The notes under the pieces are model-generated. The model searched no databases and was not told the origin of the DNA. It saw only the letters and a list, made by a program, of their open reading frames with translations. Positions 34,613 through 42,842 of a DNA stretch of 64,000 bases are shown piece by piece. Every line of letters begins with the position of its first letter. Position 1 is the stretch's first letter. This DNA is from Caulobacter vibrioides OR37 (GTDB lineage Bacteria; Pseudomonadota; Alphaproteobacteria; Caulobacterales; Caulobacteraceae). Position numbers and translations under genes: made by a program. The DNA lies in NCBI RefSeq assembly GCF_000372645.1, contig NZ_APMP01000016.1, positions 1-64,000 of the forward strand, in the 5' to 3' direction.

Positions 34613-34930
34613 TCAGCCGCCGCTCAGGATCTGACCGGTCTCGGCGTCGACGATGAAGTCGATGCGACGGCCGTCCGCGGTGGCCCAGCGGACCCGATAG
34701 TTGCGGCCTTCCAGGCCGGCGTCCAGCACCCGGCCGGGCACGCGCCGGCTGATCATCTCGATCACCCGGCCCAGCGGCACGAGGCGTCCCGACTGAACGC
34801 CGCCGCGCGCCTGATCCTGACGCTCGCGCCAGTCGGCGCCCAGCGAGTCCGGACCACGCTGCGCCGAGGCCAGGCCCGGAAGGGTGGCGGCCAGCGCGGC
34901 GGCGACGATGAGAGCACGGATCGGTTTCAT
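34613..34930 (-). CDS. Periplasmic PepSY-domain protein
   Basis: A 105-residue exported protein with a signal peptide (about 1-23, GLASAQ) and a single PepSY domain in the C-terminal 60 residues (VIEMISRRVPGRVLDAGLEG, then RRIDFIVDAETGQILSGG). PepSY proteins inhibit peptidases or bind ligands and often accompany two-component systems as accessory sensors or feedback targets. It is the first gene of the operon with the regulator at 33924, with a 14-base gap. Confidence 0.9.
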   Translation of the reverse strand: MKPIRALIVAAALAATLPGLASAQRGPDSLGADWRERQDQARGGVQSGRLVPLGRVIEMISRRVPGRVLDAGLEGRNYRVRWATADGRRIDFIVDAETGQILSGG

Positions 34931-35086
34931 GCGGTCGGGTTTAACGGACCTCGGCTGAATGGAGACTGAACACGGGCGTTATGAAGAACGCGCGACGTTC
35001 TGTCACGGCGCAACCATCGCTTAGCCGCCTCTTGAACCAAACAGATTTCAACCTTGAAGCGGAAGAGATCTCGAACCACGGGCCGT

Positions 35087-36661
35087 TCAATCGCGCCGGG
35101 ACGTCGCCGTCGCGTCGCCGACGAGCATCCTGGCCGCCTCCGCCGGACTTTTCTTTCCGGTGTCTCGGTCCACGGCGTAGTTGGCCGCCCGCATGGCCTT
35201 GACGTCGATGCGCCCGCCCAGCGGCGCCAGCGCCGCCCGCAGCCGCCGATCGTCGGCTCGCTTGGGCGAAACCAGGATCACCGCGTCATAGGGCGGCAGC
35301 GCGGCCTTCGGGTCGTCCAGCAGCACCAGGTCGTCGGCGGCGATCCGGCCGTCCGACGAGAAGGCCGAGATCACGTCGACCTCGCCGCTCTCCAGGGCCC
35401 GGTACATGAAGGTCGGCTGAAACTGACGGCGGGCCTTGAAGGCCAGGCCATAGGCGCTCTCGACGCTCTTCCATTCGGGCCGGGAAAAGAACTCCAGATC
35501 CCCGCCCAGGGTCAGGCTCGGGGCCTTGGCGGCCAGATCGGCCAGGGTTCGGACGCCCAACCGCTTGGCGCGGTCGCGGCGCATGGCCAGGGCATAGGCG
35601 TTCTCGAAGCCCAGCGGCGCCAGCAGAACGACCCCGTCGCGCGCCTTCAACGCTCGCCTGAGGCCTTCCAGCACCGCCTGCCGGCCTGGATTGTCCGCGC
35701 GGTTCAGGACGTTGGCCCACAAGGTGCCCGAATAGTCGACATAGGCGTCGATCTCGCCCGCCGCGAGGGCGCGATAGGCCACCGCCGAGCCCAGGTTCAC
35801 GCGCCGGCGCACGGTCGCGCCGCCGGCCTCCAGCCGTCCGGCCATCAACTCGGCCAGGATGTACTGCTCGGAGAAGTTCTTGGCCCCGACGACATAGGCC
35901 GGAGCGCCCCGAGACAGGGCCGCCCCCGCCAGCGGCGCCAGCGCCGCCAGCAGGCCGATCGCCAGGCCCGCGCCACCAGCCCAGAGCCGCCGGCCGTCGC
36001 GTCGCGCCACCCCCACCTCGATCAGGCCCAGCAAGGCGTCCACCGCCAAGGCCAGGGCCGCCGAGGCCGCGCAGCCGACCAGCACCGCGACCCAGTCCTC
36101 GGTCTGCAGGCCTGAGAAGATGTAGTCGCCCAGCGAGGTCTGGCCGACCGGCGTGGACAGGGTCGCCGCCCCGATCGTCCAGACGGCGGCCGTGCGCACG
36201 CCGGCCATGATCACCGGCGCGGCCAGGGGCAGCTCGACGCGCCAGAGCCGCTGGCGATCGGTCATGCCCACGCCGCGCGCGGCCTCGACCACGGCGGGAT
36301 CGACGCCGGAGACGCCCGCCGCCGCGTTCCGCAGGATCGGCAGCATCGAATACAGCGTCAGGGCCAGCAGCGACGGCAGGAAGCCCAGGGCCGGGAAGCC
36401 ATGCCCCAGCACCTTCGTCGCCAGGCCCGACAGCAGCAGCAGCACCGGATAGAACAGCGCCAGCAGGGCCAGGCTGGGTATGGTCTGAACCAGGCCGGCT
36501 GCGCCCAGCGAAATCCACTTCAGGCGCGGATCGCGGGCCGCAGCGATCCCCAGCGGCAGGGCGACGGCCAGGCCCAGGCCCAGCGCCGAGGCCGACAGCG
36601 CGACATGCCAGCCCAGGCGCTCGGGCAGGACAGCCAGGGCGGCGGTCAGGCGGTCAGCCAC
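35087..36661 (-). CDS. Osmolyte/quaternary-amine ABC importer: fused permease and substrate-binding protein
   Basis: A 524-residue protein. The N-terminal half (about 1-220) is a five- to six-helix permease domain with an EAA-type loop (VVEAARGVGMTDRQRLWRVELP). The C-terminal half (about 235-515) is an OpuAC/OpuCC-type substrate-binding domain (VGAKNFSEQYILAELMAGRL, LGSAVAYRALAAGEIDAYVDYSGT). Such fusions import glycine betaine, choline or related compounds and tether the binding domain at the membrane, so no separate signal peptide is needed. It overlaps the ATPase gene by eight bases. Substrate specificity is inferred from the family only. Confidence 0.93.
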   Translation of the reverse strand: MADRLTAALAVLPERLGWHVALSASALGLGLAVALPLGIAAARDPRLKWISLGAAGLVQTIPSLALLALFYPVLLLLSGLATKVLGHGFPALGFLPSLLALTLYSMLPILRNAAAGVSGVDPAVVEAARGVGMTDRQRLWRVELPLAAPVIMAGVRTAAVWTIGAATLSTPVGQTSLGDYIFSGLQTEDWVAVLVGCAASAALALAVDALLGLIEVGVARRDGRRLWAGGAGLAIGLLAALAPLAGAALSRGAPAYVVGAKNFSEQYILAELMAGRLEAGGATVRRRVNLGSAVAYRALAAGEIDAYVDYSGTLWANVLNRADNPGRQAVLEGLRRALKARDGVVLLAPLGFENAYALAMRRDRAKRLGVRTLADLAAKAPSLTLGGDLEFFSRPEWKSVESAYGLAFKARRQFQPTFMYRALESGEVDVISAFSSDGRIAADDLVLLDDPKAALPPYDAVILVSPKRADDRRLRAALAPLGGRIDVKAMRAANYAVDRDTGKKSPAEAARMLVGDATATSRRD

Positions 36662-37418
36662 GGGCCAGCTCCGCCAAACGCTGGGCCTGTTTCCGGGGCG
36701 CGGCGATCAGGTCGGCGACAGCGGGGTCGGGATGCCCCGCCAGGAGTTCAGTCGGCGACACATGAGCCAGCACCTTGCCGCCGGCCATCACCACCACCGC
36801 GTCGGCCAGCAGCAGCGCCTCGCCGACGTCGTGGGTGACCATCACCGTCGTCAGGCCCAGCCGCTCGTGCAGGGTCCGGACGTCGTCGGCCAGGGCCACG
36901 CGGGTCACCGGGTCCAGCGCCCCAAACGGCTCGTCCATCAACAGGATCGAAGGCCGCGCCGCCAGGGCCCGGGCCACGCCCACCCGCTGGCGCTGCCCGC
37001 CCGACAGCTGCGACGGCGCCCGCCCGGCGATCGCGCGCGGCAGGGCCACGAGGTCGAGCAGTTCCTCGGTCCGCGCCGCGATCTCGGCGGCGGGCCAGCC
37101 CAGCAGTTCGGGCGTGATCCCGATATTCCGGGCGACGGTCATGTGCGGAAACAGGCCGATCTCCTGGAAGACATAGCCGATCCCGCGCCGCAGCGCCGGA
37201 CCCGACTGGTCGGCGATGTCGGCGCCGTCGATCAGCACCCGCCCCGTGTCGGGCGCGGAGAGGCCGTTGATCAGCTTCAGCAGCGTGGTCTTGCCCGCGC
37301 CCGATCCGCCGACCAGGGCGACGAAGGCGCCCCTGGCGATCGTCAGCGACGTCGGCGCCAGGACGGTCTGGCCGCCATGGGTCTTGCTCACCTCTTCGAG
37401 GACGATGGCGGCGGTCAT
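36654..37418 (-). CDS. Osmolyte/quaternary-amine ABC importer ATPase
   Basis: A 254-residue ABC ATPase of the OpuCA/ProV type. Walker A GGSGAGKTT is near residue 38, the Q-loop is in YVFQEIGLFPHMTV, the signature LSGGQRQRVGVARAL is near 138, Walker [14 protein letters not shown] is near 158 and the H-loop is MVTHDVGEA. It lacks the C-terminal CBS pair found in many OpuCA/ProV proteins that sense ionic strength, so osmotic gating may be absent or reside elsewhere. It is the first gene of the two-gene operon. The ATG at 37418 has no strong ribosome-binding site. Confidence 0.93.
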   Translation of the reverse strand: MTAAIVLEEVSKTHGGQTVLAPTSLTIARGAFVALVGGSGAGKTTLLKLINGLSAPDTGRVLIDGADIADQSGPALRRGIGYVFQEIGLFPHMTVARNIGITPELLGWPAAEIAARTEELLDLVALPRAIAGRAPSQLSGGQRQRVGVARALAARPSILLMDEPFGALDPVTRVALADDVRTLHERLGLTTVMVTHDVGEALLLADAVVVMAGGKVLAHVSPTELLAGHPDPAVADLIAAPRKQAQRLAELARG

Positions 37419-37567
37419 GGCGTCTCCGCGCGGGTTGGGAATCATCCGCCCGCCGATGTCGAGCCTTTACCGAAACTCAGGGTGCGACAAGGCGGCGCGC
37501 GACAGGCCGTCCGGTTCGCGACGGCCGAATCGATCACGACCATGGCGACAGGTTCAAGGAGCATCCC

Positions 37568-37723
37568 ATGGCCATCGCCACCCAAGCCCGTCCGTTCGAT
37601 CCGCGCGTCCGCCGCCCGGCCCGACAATGGCCGCTAGGCGTCGCGGTCCTGCTCGCCACCGTGCTGAACGCCATCGTCTGGGGCGGCCTGCTGGCCGTCG
37701 CCAAGGCGTTCCTGCACGTCTGA
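37568..37723 (+). CDS. Small single-pass membrane protein, unknown
   Basis: A 51-residue open frame with a good ribosome-binding site (AAGGAG, 7 bases before the ATG) and a rho-independent terminator about 50 bases after the stop. The product has a basic N-terminal part (FDPRVRRPARQW) and one hydrophobic helix (about 23-47, LGVAVLLATVLNAIVWGGLL). The ribosome-binding site, terminator and topology together argue that it is a real monocistronic gene. No family is recognised. Confidence 0.65.
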   Translation: MAIATQARPFDPRVRRPARQWPLGVAVLLATVLNAIVWGGLLAVAKAFLHV

Positions 37724-37770
37724 GTTTCGTAGGCGTAAGCGTCGGTTCTTCTTCTCCCCCGAGCAAACTG

Positions 37771-37803
37771 GGCCACGTCCGCGAGGGCGTGGCCGTTCTT
37801 TTT
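37771..37803 (+). terminator. Rho-independent terminator after the small membrane protein
   Basis: GGCCACG (37771-37777) and CGTGGCC (37788-37794) form a 7-base stem with a 10-base loop, followed by GTTCTTTTT. Confidence 0.8.
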
Positions 37804-37926
37804 GTCGCCCGATGGAAGCCGACTGGAACGTCCGAGATCTGCGCCAGAGGCAAGGCGCGTTTTCGCCCCGTTTCGGAAAAGATCGGCTTCAGCCAACCGT
37901 GGCCACCGTCAATTGTAGCGGCGACC

Positions 37927-38403
37927 TCAATTCGCGTCGCCCGATTTGGGCCAAAGTCCCGCAAAAACAAATGCCGCTATCGCCGCTGCAGTCGCAAGCG
38001 AGACCGGGCCATTGAACATAGTGGTCACGGTAAGCCCCATCAAAATGACACTGGGGGGCAGAGCAACCGCTATTCGCGACATAACGAGTAGAGCGGCGGC
38101 GAACGTGAGGGCGGCGATTGCCGCCCTCACGCCTCCTTTTGCGCCGAGCCGCGATAAGCCAAGCGCTAAGAAGATGCCGACTAGAGCCATGAGCACCAAG
38201 AAACCGGGCCCGCCGACAATTAGAAGAATTCCCCACCCTCCAGCAGACCCGTCTGCCGGGTCAGTAACTATCTTGGCCATCTCCAAGGAAACAAGCCGTA
38301 GAGGAAAAAACTTGAAGACAGTTGGGAACGCGGTGATCAATGCGACACCGATGATGGCGCCATTGATCAACCCATAAACAACAGGAGACAGCTTCTTTTC
38401 CAA
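37927..38403 (-). CDS. Polytopic membrane protein, unknown
   Basis: A 158-residue protein with about five hydrophobic segments: GAIIGVALITAFPTVF, GILLIVGGPGFLVLMALVGIFLAL, AAIAALTFAAALLVMSRIAV, VILMGLTVTTMF and AAAIAAFVFAGL. I do not recognise it. It is transcribed on the same strand as the lipase gene 23 bases upstream and could be part of that accessory unit, for example an immunity or secretion partner; this is speculation. Base composition is lower in GC than the flanks. Confidence 0.65.
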   Translation of the reverse strand: MEKKLSPVVYGLINGAIIGVALITAFPTVFKFFPLRLVSLEMAKIVTDPADGSAGGWGILLIVGGPGFLVLMALVGIFLALGLSRLGAKGGVRAAIAALTFAAALLVMSRIAVALPPSVILMGLTVTTMFNGPVSLATAAAIAAFVFAGLWPKSGDAN

Positions 38404-38425
38404 GACGAGACCTCACTGCTGAATA

Positions 38426-39433
38426 TTAACCACACCCGCAGGAGCATGACGTGCGGCCCGTAATTTCATTGCCATCTTTGACATAATTCTTCACGCTGTG
38501 CGCGATGATCGGATCCAACGCTCCCGGAACGCCATTTTCATACCACGGATTAAGTAATTCAATGGAACCTGTTAAGGCCCCAGTGTTCACCGAGCGGATC
38601 ACATCGTTCGAGAACATGAAGTTAGTTGTAATGTTCCCAAGCTGAATCAAAGAAGCGACATTTCCTGTCGCTTGAATTGCGAGCGTGTAAGGCGCCGACC
38701 CGAAAGTCGATACTCTGACGGGACTATGGCCGGTCGATATAAGTTCAGCCGCGCCGACGGCAGCGAGCGCTCCACCCAGTGAATGGCCGGTTACGTAGAT
38801 CGGCGCCCCGCCTACCGTTGACGCAACAGCATCAGCAAAGGCCGTTGCCTGCCATTGCTGCGGCGAGATTAGCGCTAGCAGCCCCTGAGATAGTGCTGCG
38901 TCGGTGATTAGGTCCTGAACAGAAGTTGGGTCAGTTCCAGCATATGCGACAATAACATCGTGCGTTGTGTTATTCTGGAAGGCAGCCGCCTGGAAGCCGG
39001 TTGCATTGTCGACTGAGTTTAGAACGAGATGATAACCAGATGGCACTTGGACAGTTGTCTTACCGAAATCATAGCTAAGTTCCGAAAATGCGGCCAAAGT
39101 GTCATCCAATGTCCGCTCAGTCGCATGTTTGGCGAGCGATGCTAGGAGCGACTGCAAATCCTGCCCATTGTAGATTGGGGCAGGTACACAGACCGGATCG
39201 ACAGGGTCGGCACCACCACCGTTGTCGGGAGGCGGAGGAGGTGGCGGAGGGGGAGGAGGGTCCGGAGGAGGGTTCGCAGGAACGATCAACGTCTCCACGG
39301 TCCCATTGTCGTTAGTGTGCGCTGTGCCGCCCGTATGGAGTTGCAGCGGGAGCACTGGGGCATGATCGATATCAAACGGGGTAAGTGGCGCGAAACCTGA
39401 CACGACACAATCTCCAGTTAAATCCGCCCCCAC
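38426..39433 (-). CDS. Class-3 lipase-like protein with polyproline linker
   Basis: A 335-residue protein. Residues ~1-50 are of unknown type, ~53-70 are a near-uninterrupted proline tract, and ~95-330 form a lipase_3 (alpha/beta hydrolase) domain with the nucleophile elbow VTGHSLGGALAA (near residue 216), a candidate Asp in FMFSNDVIRS and a His in IIAHSVKNY. The tail is unusual and cysteine-rich (SCSCGCG). There is no classical signal peptide, so it could be delivered by a dedicated secretion system or act inside the cell. The start is a GTG at 39433. It diverges from a Fic gene across an AT-rich promoter region. GC content is clearly below that of the neighbours. Confidence 0.8.
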   Translation of the reverse strand: MGADLTGDCVVSGFAPLTPFDIDHAPVLPLQLHTGGTAHTNDNGTVETLIVPANPPPDPPPPPPPPPPPDNGGGADPVDPVCVPAPIYNGQDLQSLLASLAKHATERTLDDTLAAFSELSYDFGKTTVQVPSGYHLVLNSVDNATGFQAAAFQNNTTHDVIVAYAGTDPTSVQDLITDAALSQGLLALISPQQWQATAFADAVASTVGGAPIYVTGHSLGGALAAVGAAELISTGHSPVRVSTFGSAPYTLAIQATGNVASLIQLGNITTNFMFSNDVIRSVNTGALTGSIELLNPWYENGVPGALDPIIAHSVKNYVKDGNEITGRTSCSCGCG

Positions 39434-39507
39434 ATATCAGAAAGTTTAAAGAAAATACAATTTTAAATTTATTATCGAAATTTCAATTAAAGAGATATAG
39501 ACGCAGC

Positions 39508-40320
39508 GTGCTTAATCCTCACGATATCCATCTACGCCTACCGCCGCCTCCAATCGGCTCACTCGGCGATCGAGACTTGCGCTTACGCTTCCTTCAACTC
39601 TCAAGCGAAATTCGACGGCGGATTCCCTCGCCTATAGAGCTCTTCGGTCTTGAGCACAGGCTAGTTGCGCACCACTACGCAACCGATATAAAGTATAGTG
39701 CTTTGGACGACGCGGTCGGGCGGGGGGCGCATGTTGAGCCAAACCCGCGCCGTATTCTTGGGCGGTTGTCATTCGAAGCCATAATCTACTCTTACTGGCA
39801 GCTATTCGCGGAGGACAAGCTTACGCCTGGGCATGTTCGCGATTTAGCCGCTGTTTTGGGCGGCCATGCAGGGAAAACAAGGAAGCACACGGCGCGGTCA
39901 GGTTCTGTTGAGCTAGGTCACAAGTACTTCGAACCCCCTCCCAGCGAGAATTGGGCTGAAGACCTTCTAGCTCTGGCCCGCAATTTTGACGACCCCATCA
40001 CTTCTGCCTTGGTGGTTTGTGGTGCCGTGATCATAAGACATCCCCTGGAAGACGGTAATGGGCGCTTGGCGCGCGCTCTTCTATGGAGCCGCTTATCACT
40101 AATGGATGAAGTGCATGGCCCGCTAGCCGCATTGAACTTTGTGGGATCAGTCAACCCAGCATGGGTTTCGCGCGCATCCACCACGTTAGGCAAAGACGGC
40201 GATTGGGCAGGGTTCGCGTCCCTTTACTTGGCAATGCTCAACTATGCCGCTGAGCTCACACTGAGACTCTGCGACTTTGGCCTGATCGGTCGCGATCAGG
40301 CTGGCCATCATCTCGCTTAG
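39508..40320 (+). CDS. Fic-domain protein (AMP/NMP-transferase family)
   Basis: A 270-residue protein with the Fic catalytic motif HPLEDGNGRLAR (near residue 180), matching HPFxxGNGRxxR including the catalytic His and the phosphate-binding Gly-Asn-Gly-Arg. Fic enzymes transfer AMP or other nucleotide/phosphate groups to Ser/Thr/Tyr of target proteins; some are toxins with a small antitoxin or an inhibitory helix. No antitoxin gene is obvious and no clear S/T-x-x-x-E-G/N inhibitory motif was found. The GTG at 39508 is preferred because the AT-rich stretch 39434-39500 looks like a shared divergent promoter. A GTG at 39385 would overlap the lipase start. Low GC suggests acquisition. Confidence 0.85.
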   Translation: MLNPHDIHLRLPPPPIGSLGDRDLRLRFLQLSSEIRRRIPSPIELFGLEHRLVAHHYATDIKYSALDDAVGRGAHVEPNPRRILGRLSFEAIIYSYWQLFAEDKLTPGHVRDLAAVLGGHAGKTRKHTARSGSVELGHKYFEPPPSENWAEDLLALARNFDDPITSALVVCGAVIIRHPLEDGNGRLARALLWSRLSLMDEVHGPLAALNFVGSVNPAWVSRASTTLGKDGDWAGFASLYLAMLNYAAELTLRLCDFGLIGRDQAGHHLA

Positions 40321-40394
40321 AGAGTGAATCTCCGACTGCATCCCCTTGGCCGGACTGGCAACAGCGCGGCACACGGAGAAGCGAACCCCACCCC

Positions 40395-40706
40395 CTAGAT
40401 CGGCATCCGCATGATTTCCTGGTAGGCCGAGATCACCTGGTCGCGCACAGACATCACCGTTTCCAGGCTGGCCTCGGCCGAGCTGATGGCGGTGACCACG
40501 TCGACCAGTTCGGCCTTGCCGGCCACCTGGTCGGCGATCTTGTGCTCGGCGACCTTGGAGGTGTGCTGAACATTGTTCATGGCCGACTTCAGGATGTCGC
40601 CGAAGTCGACGCCCTTCTTGTCGGCGCCGCCGATCGAACCGATCGAGCCGACTCCCATGGCGCCGGAATTGGCGTAGGCCTTGGCGGCCGCCAGCGCGGT
40701 GATCAT
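40395..40706 (-). CDS. fliE: Flagellar hook-basal body protein FliE
   Basis: A 103-residue FliE, the adaptor between the MS ring and the proximal rod. Typical features are a Gly/Ala-rich N-terminus followed by [17 protein letters not shown] and the conserved C-terminal helices ([36 protein letters not shown] split over two helices). The length matches the family. It is the last gene of the flgB-flgC-fliE operon, 11 bases after flgC. The unit is probably activated by CtrA through the box at 41615-41629. Confidence 0.96.
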   Translation of the reverse strand: MITALAAAKAYANSGAMGVGSIGSIGGADKKGVDFGDILKSAMNNVQHTSKVAEHKIADQVAGKAELVDVVTAISSAEASLETVMSVRDQVISAYQEIMRMPI

Positions 40707-40717
40707 GGCCTACCCTC

Positions 40718-41137
40718 CTACTTCTTGAGGATGTCGAGCGTGCGGGCGTCCATGACCCGCGCGGTCTCGATGACATTGAGGTTGGCCTCGTAGGCGCGCT
40801 GCGCTTCCTTCATGTCCAGCGCCTCGACCAGCGGATCGACATTGGGCAGCTTGACGTAGCCCTTGGCGTCGGCGGCCGGATTGCCGGGGTCGTACTCGGT
40901 CTTGAACGGAGCCTTGTCGCCGTCGACCTTGGCCATCTGCACGCCCTCGGCGCCCTGCACCCGGGTCGGCTGGAACACCGGCACCTGGCGGCGGTAGGGA
41001 TCGCCGCCGGCCGTGCGCGAGGTGGAGTTGGCGTTGGCCAGGTTCTCGGCGATGACCCGCATCCGGCCCTGCTGGGCGCGCAGGGCCGAGGCCGCCACGG
41101 CCATGGTCGCCAGGGATGGGGACTTGATCTCGGGCAT
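40718..41137 (-). CDS. flgC: Flagellar proximal rod protein FlgC
   Basis: A 139-residue rod protein. It has the N-terminal amphipathic region and rod motif (RVIAENLANANSTSR) and the conserved C-terminus (VDPLVEALDMKEAQRAYEANLNVI). With FlgB and FlgF it builds the proximal rod and is exported by the flagellar type III apparatus without a cleaved signal. It lies nine bases downstream of flgB. Confidence 0.97.
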   Translation of the reverse strand: MPEIKSPSLATMAVAASALRAQQGRMRVIAENLANANSTSRTAGGDPYRRQVPVFQPTRVQGAEGVQMAKVDGDKAPFKTEYDPGNPAADAKGYVKLPNVDPLVEALDMKEAQRAYEANLNVIETARVMDARTLDILKK

Positions 41138-41146
41138 CGCCTAACC

Positions 41147-41599
41147 TCAGCCGTTGGGCTTGCGGGACGCCATGCGCAGCATGGACAGGGACTTCTGGTA
41201 GAAGGTGATGGCCGCGTCGTAGTTGGTCCGCGCCTCGGTCATCTTGATCATCTGGTCCTCGAGCGACACGGCGTTGCCGTCGAGGGTGGTCTCCGAATCG
41301 GCGCCGGCCGTCGCGCGCCAGGCGCTGGGCGCGTTCGACGGGCCCATGTGCGAGGCCGAGGTGGCCATCATCGCCACGCCCGAGGTCGGGGCGACCGGGC
41401 CGCCGCGGTACGGCGCGCCGGCGGTCTGGCCCATCAGCGAGGCCTGGAAGCTGAAGGGCTTCAGGTCGCTCGGGCGATAGCCCGGCGTGTCGGCGTTGGC
41501 CACGTTCTGGGCGACCAGCTTCTGGCGCTCGGTCAGATAACCGAGGCGGCTCTTGAGCATGCCGAAGAGGGGAATGTCATCCGGACCCATGACGATCAT
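41147..41599 (-). CDS. flgB: Flagellar proximal rod protein FlgB
   Basis: A 150-residue rod protein with the N-terminal signature KLVAQNVANADTPGYRPSDL and a C-terminal helix (MIKMTEARTNYDAAITFYQKSLSM). It is the first gene of flgB-flgC-fliE. The start is either the ATG at 41599 or at 41590 (MGPDD); neither has a strong ribosome-binding site. The CtrA-type box at 41615-41629 lies immediately upstream, as expected for an early (class II) flagellar operon. Confidence 0.96.
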   Translation of the reverse strand: MIVMGPDDIPLFGMLKSRLGYLTERQKLVAQNVANADTPGYRPSDLKPFSFQASLMGQTAGAPYRGGPVAPTSGVAMMATSASHMGPSNAPSAWRATAGADSETTLDGNAVSLEDQMIKMTEARTNYDAAITFYQKSLSMLRMASRKPNG

Positions 41600-41614
41600 G
41601 GTGAAGAAACAGGG

Positions 41615-41629
41615 TTAATTCGACATTAA
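41615..41629. promoter_or_regulatory. CtrA-type box TTAA-N7-TTAA in the divergent flgB / fliO-fliP promoter
   Basis: The sequence TTAATTCGACATTAA matches the full CtrA consensus exactly. It lies 16 bases before flgB and about 80 bases before fliO. In Caulobacter, phosphorylated CtrA activates class II flagellar genes through such sites, so both divergent operons are probably cell-cycle controlled. Confidence 0.85.
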
Positions 41630-41706
41630 GAACCCTCAGGCAAACCAGGATCGAGGGGGCCGCTCCCCGCGCCAAGTTGTCTCGCCCGCCGGGCATCCAG
41701 GGTCCC

Positions 41707-42021
41707 ATGGACGTCGTCGAATTCATCCGCGCGCTGGCCGCCCTGGCCGTCACCCTGGGCCTGATCGGCCTGGCCGCCTGGGCCCTGCGCAAGTTCGGGC
41801 CGGACGCGGTGGGCCGCCTGATCACCGCGCGCCAGGACCGCCGCCTGCGCGTCGTCGAAAGCCTGGCGCTGGACCCCACCCGACGCCTGATCGTCGTCAG
41901 CCTGGACGGCGAGGAGCGGCTGGTGCTGCTGGGCGACGGCCGGCTGCTGGACTGGACGCCGCGCGGCGTCGCCGCCGCCCCTCCCGCCCAGACCGTTTCC
42001 GCTCCGGAGCCCGTGGCCTGA
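41707..42021 (+). CDS. fliO: FliO-like flagellar export component
   Basis: A 104-residue protein with an N-terminal membrane helix (about 8-27, LAALAVTLGLIGLAAWAL) and a short cytoplasmic domain with RRLRVVESLALDPTRRLIVV, the FliO signature region. FliO is a poorly conserved assembly chaperone for FliP in the flagellar export gate. Its stop overlaps the fliP start by one base (TGATG), the usual fliO-fliP pairing. The ATG at 41707 is used; an upstream TTG in frame is less likely. Confidence 0.82.
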   Translation: MDVVEFIRALAALAVTLGLIGLAAWALRKFGPDAVGRLITARQDRRLRVVESLALDPTRRLIVVSLDGEERLVLLGDGRLLDWTPRGVAAAPPAQTVSAPEPVA

Positions 42022-42821
42022 TGATCCGCCCCCTGATCAAGACCGTGACGGGCGCCAAGCCGGACGAGCTTCGCCGCGCTTTCGCCATCTCGGTGATGGC
42101 CGCCGTCGCCTTCGGGATCATGCCCGCCGCCGCCATGGCCCAGTCGGCCGTGAACATCAACCTGGGCAACGGGGCCGGCCTGACCGACCGCGTGGTGCAG
42201 CTGGTGGGCCTGATGACGGTGCTGAGCCTGGCGCCGTCGATCGTGATCATGACCACCTCGTTCGTGCGGATCGTGGTGGTGCTGGGCCTGCTGCGCACCG
42301 CCATCGGCGTTCAGTCCAGCCCGCCCAACCCGGTGATCATCAGCCTGGCGCTGTTCCTGACCGCCATCGTCATGGGCCCGACCTTCGAGAAGTCCTACGA
42401 CGCGGGCGTCAAGCCGCTGCTGGACCACCAGATGGAGCTGCCCGAGGCCTTCGAGGCCGCCGGTGGTCCGGTCAAGGCGTTCATGCTCAAGCAGGTCGGC
42501 CGCGAGGACCTGGCGCTGTTCGTCCGGCTCTCGCAGGTCAAGGAGCCCAAGACCGCCCAGGAGCTGCCGCTGAAGGTCGTCACCCCGGCCTTCATGATCT
42601 CGGAGCTCAAGCGCGCCTTCGAGATCGGCTTCATGCTGTTCCTGCCGTTCCTGATCATCGACCTGGTCGTGGCCAGCGTGCTGATGAGCATGGGCATGAT
42701 GATGCTGCCCCCCGCCACCATCAGCTTGCCGTTCAAGCTGATCTTCTTCGTGCTAGTGGACGGATGGCGACTCGTGGCTGGCTCCCTCGTCGAGAGCTTC
42801 CAGCACGGGCCCGGCGGCTAG
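42021..42821 (+). CDS. fliP: Flagellar type III export gate protein FliP
   Basis: A 266-residue inner-membrane protein. A cleavable signal region (about 18-40, ending AAAMAQ) precedes the family body: LSLAPSIVIMTTSFVRIVVV, LLRTAIGVQSSPPNP, LFLTAIVMGPTF and the C-terminal PFLIIDLVVASVLMSMGMMM. FliP forms a pentamer at the core of the export gate with FliQ and FliR, which are not encoded next to it. It overlaps fliO by one base. Confidence 0.98.
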   Translation: MIRPLIKTVTGAKPDELRRAFAISVMAAVAFGIMPAAAMAQSAVNINLGNGAGLTDRVVQLVGLMTVLSLAPSIVIMTTSFVRIVVVLGLLRTAIGVQSSPPNPVIISLALFLTAIVMGPTFEKSYDAGVKPLLDHQMELPEAFEAAGGPVKAFMLKQVGREDLALFVRLSQVKEPKTAQELPLKVVTPAFMISELKRAFEIGFMLFLPFLIIDLVVASVLMSMGMMMLPPATISLPFKLIFFVLVDGWRLVAGSLVESFQHGPGG

Positions 42822-42842
42822 GATTTCCAGAAGACCACCACC

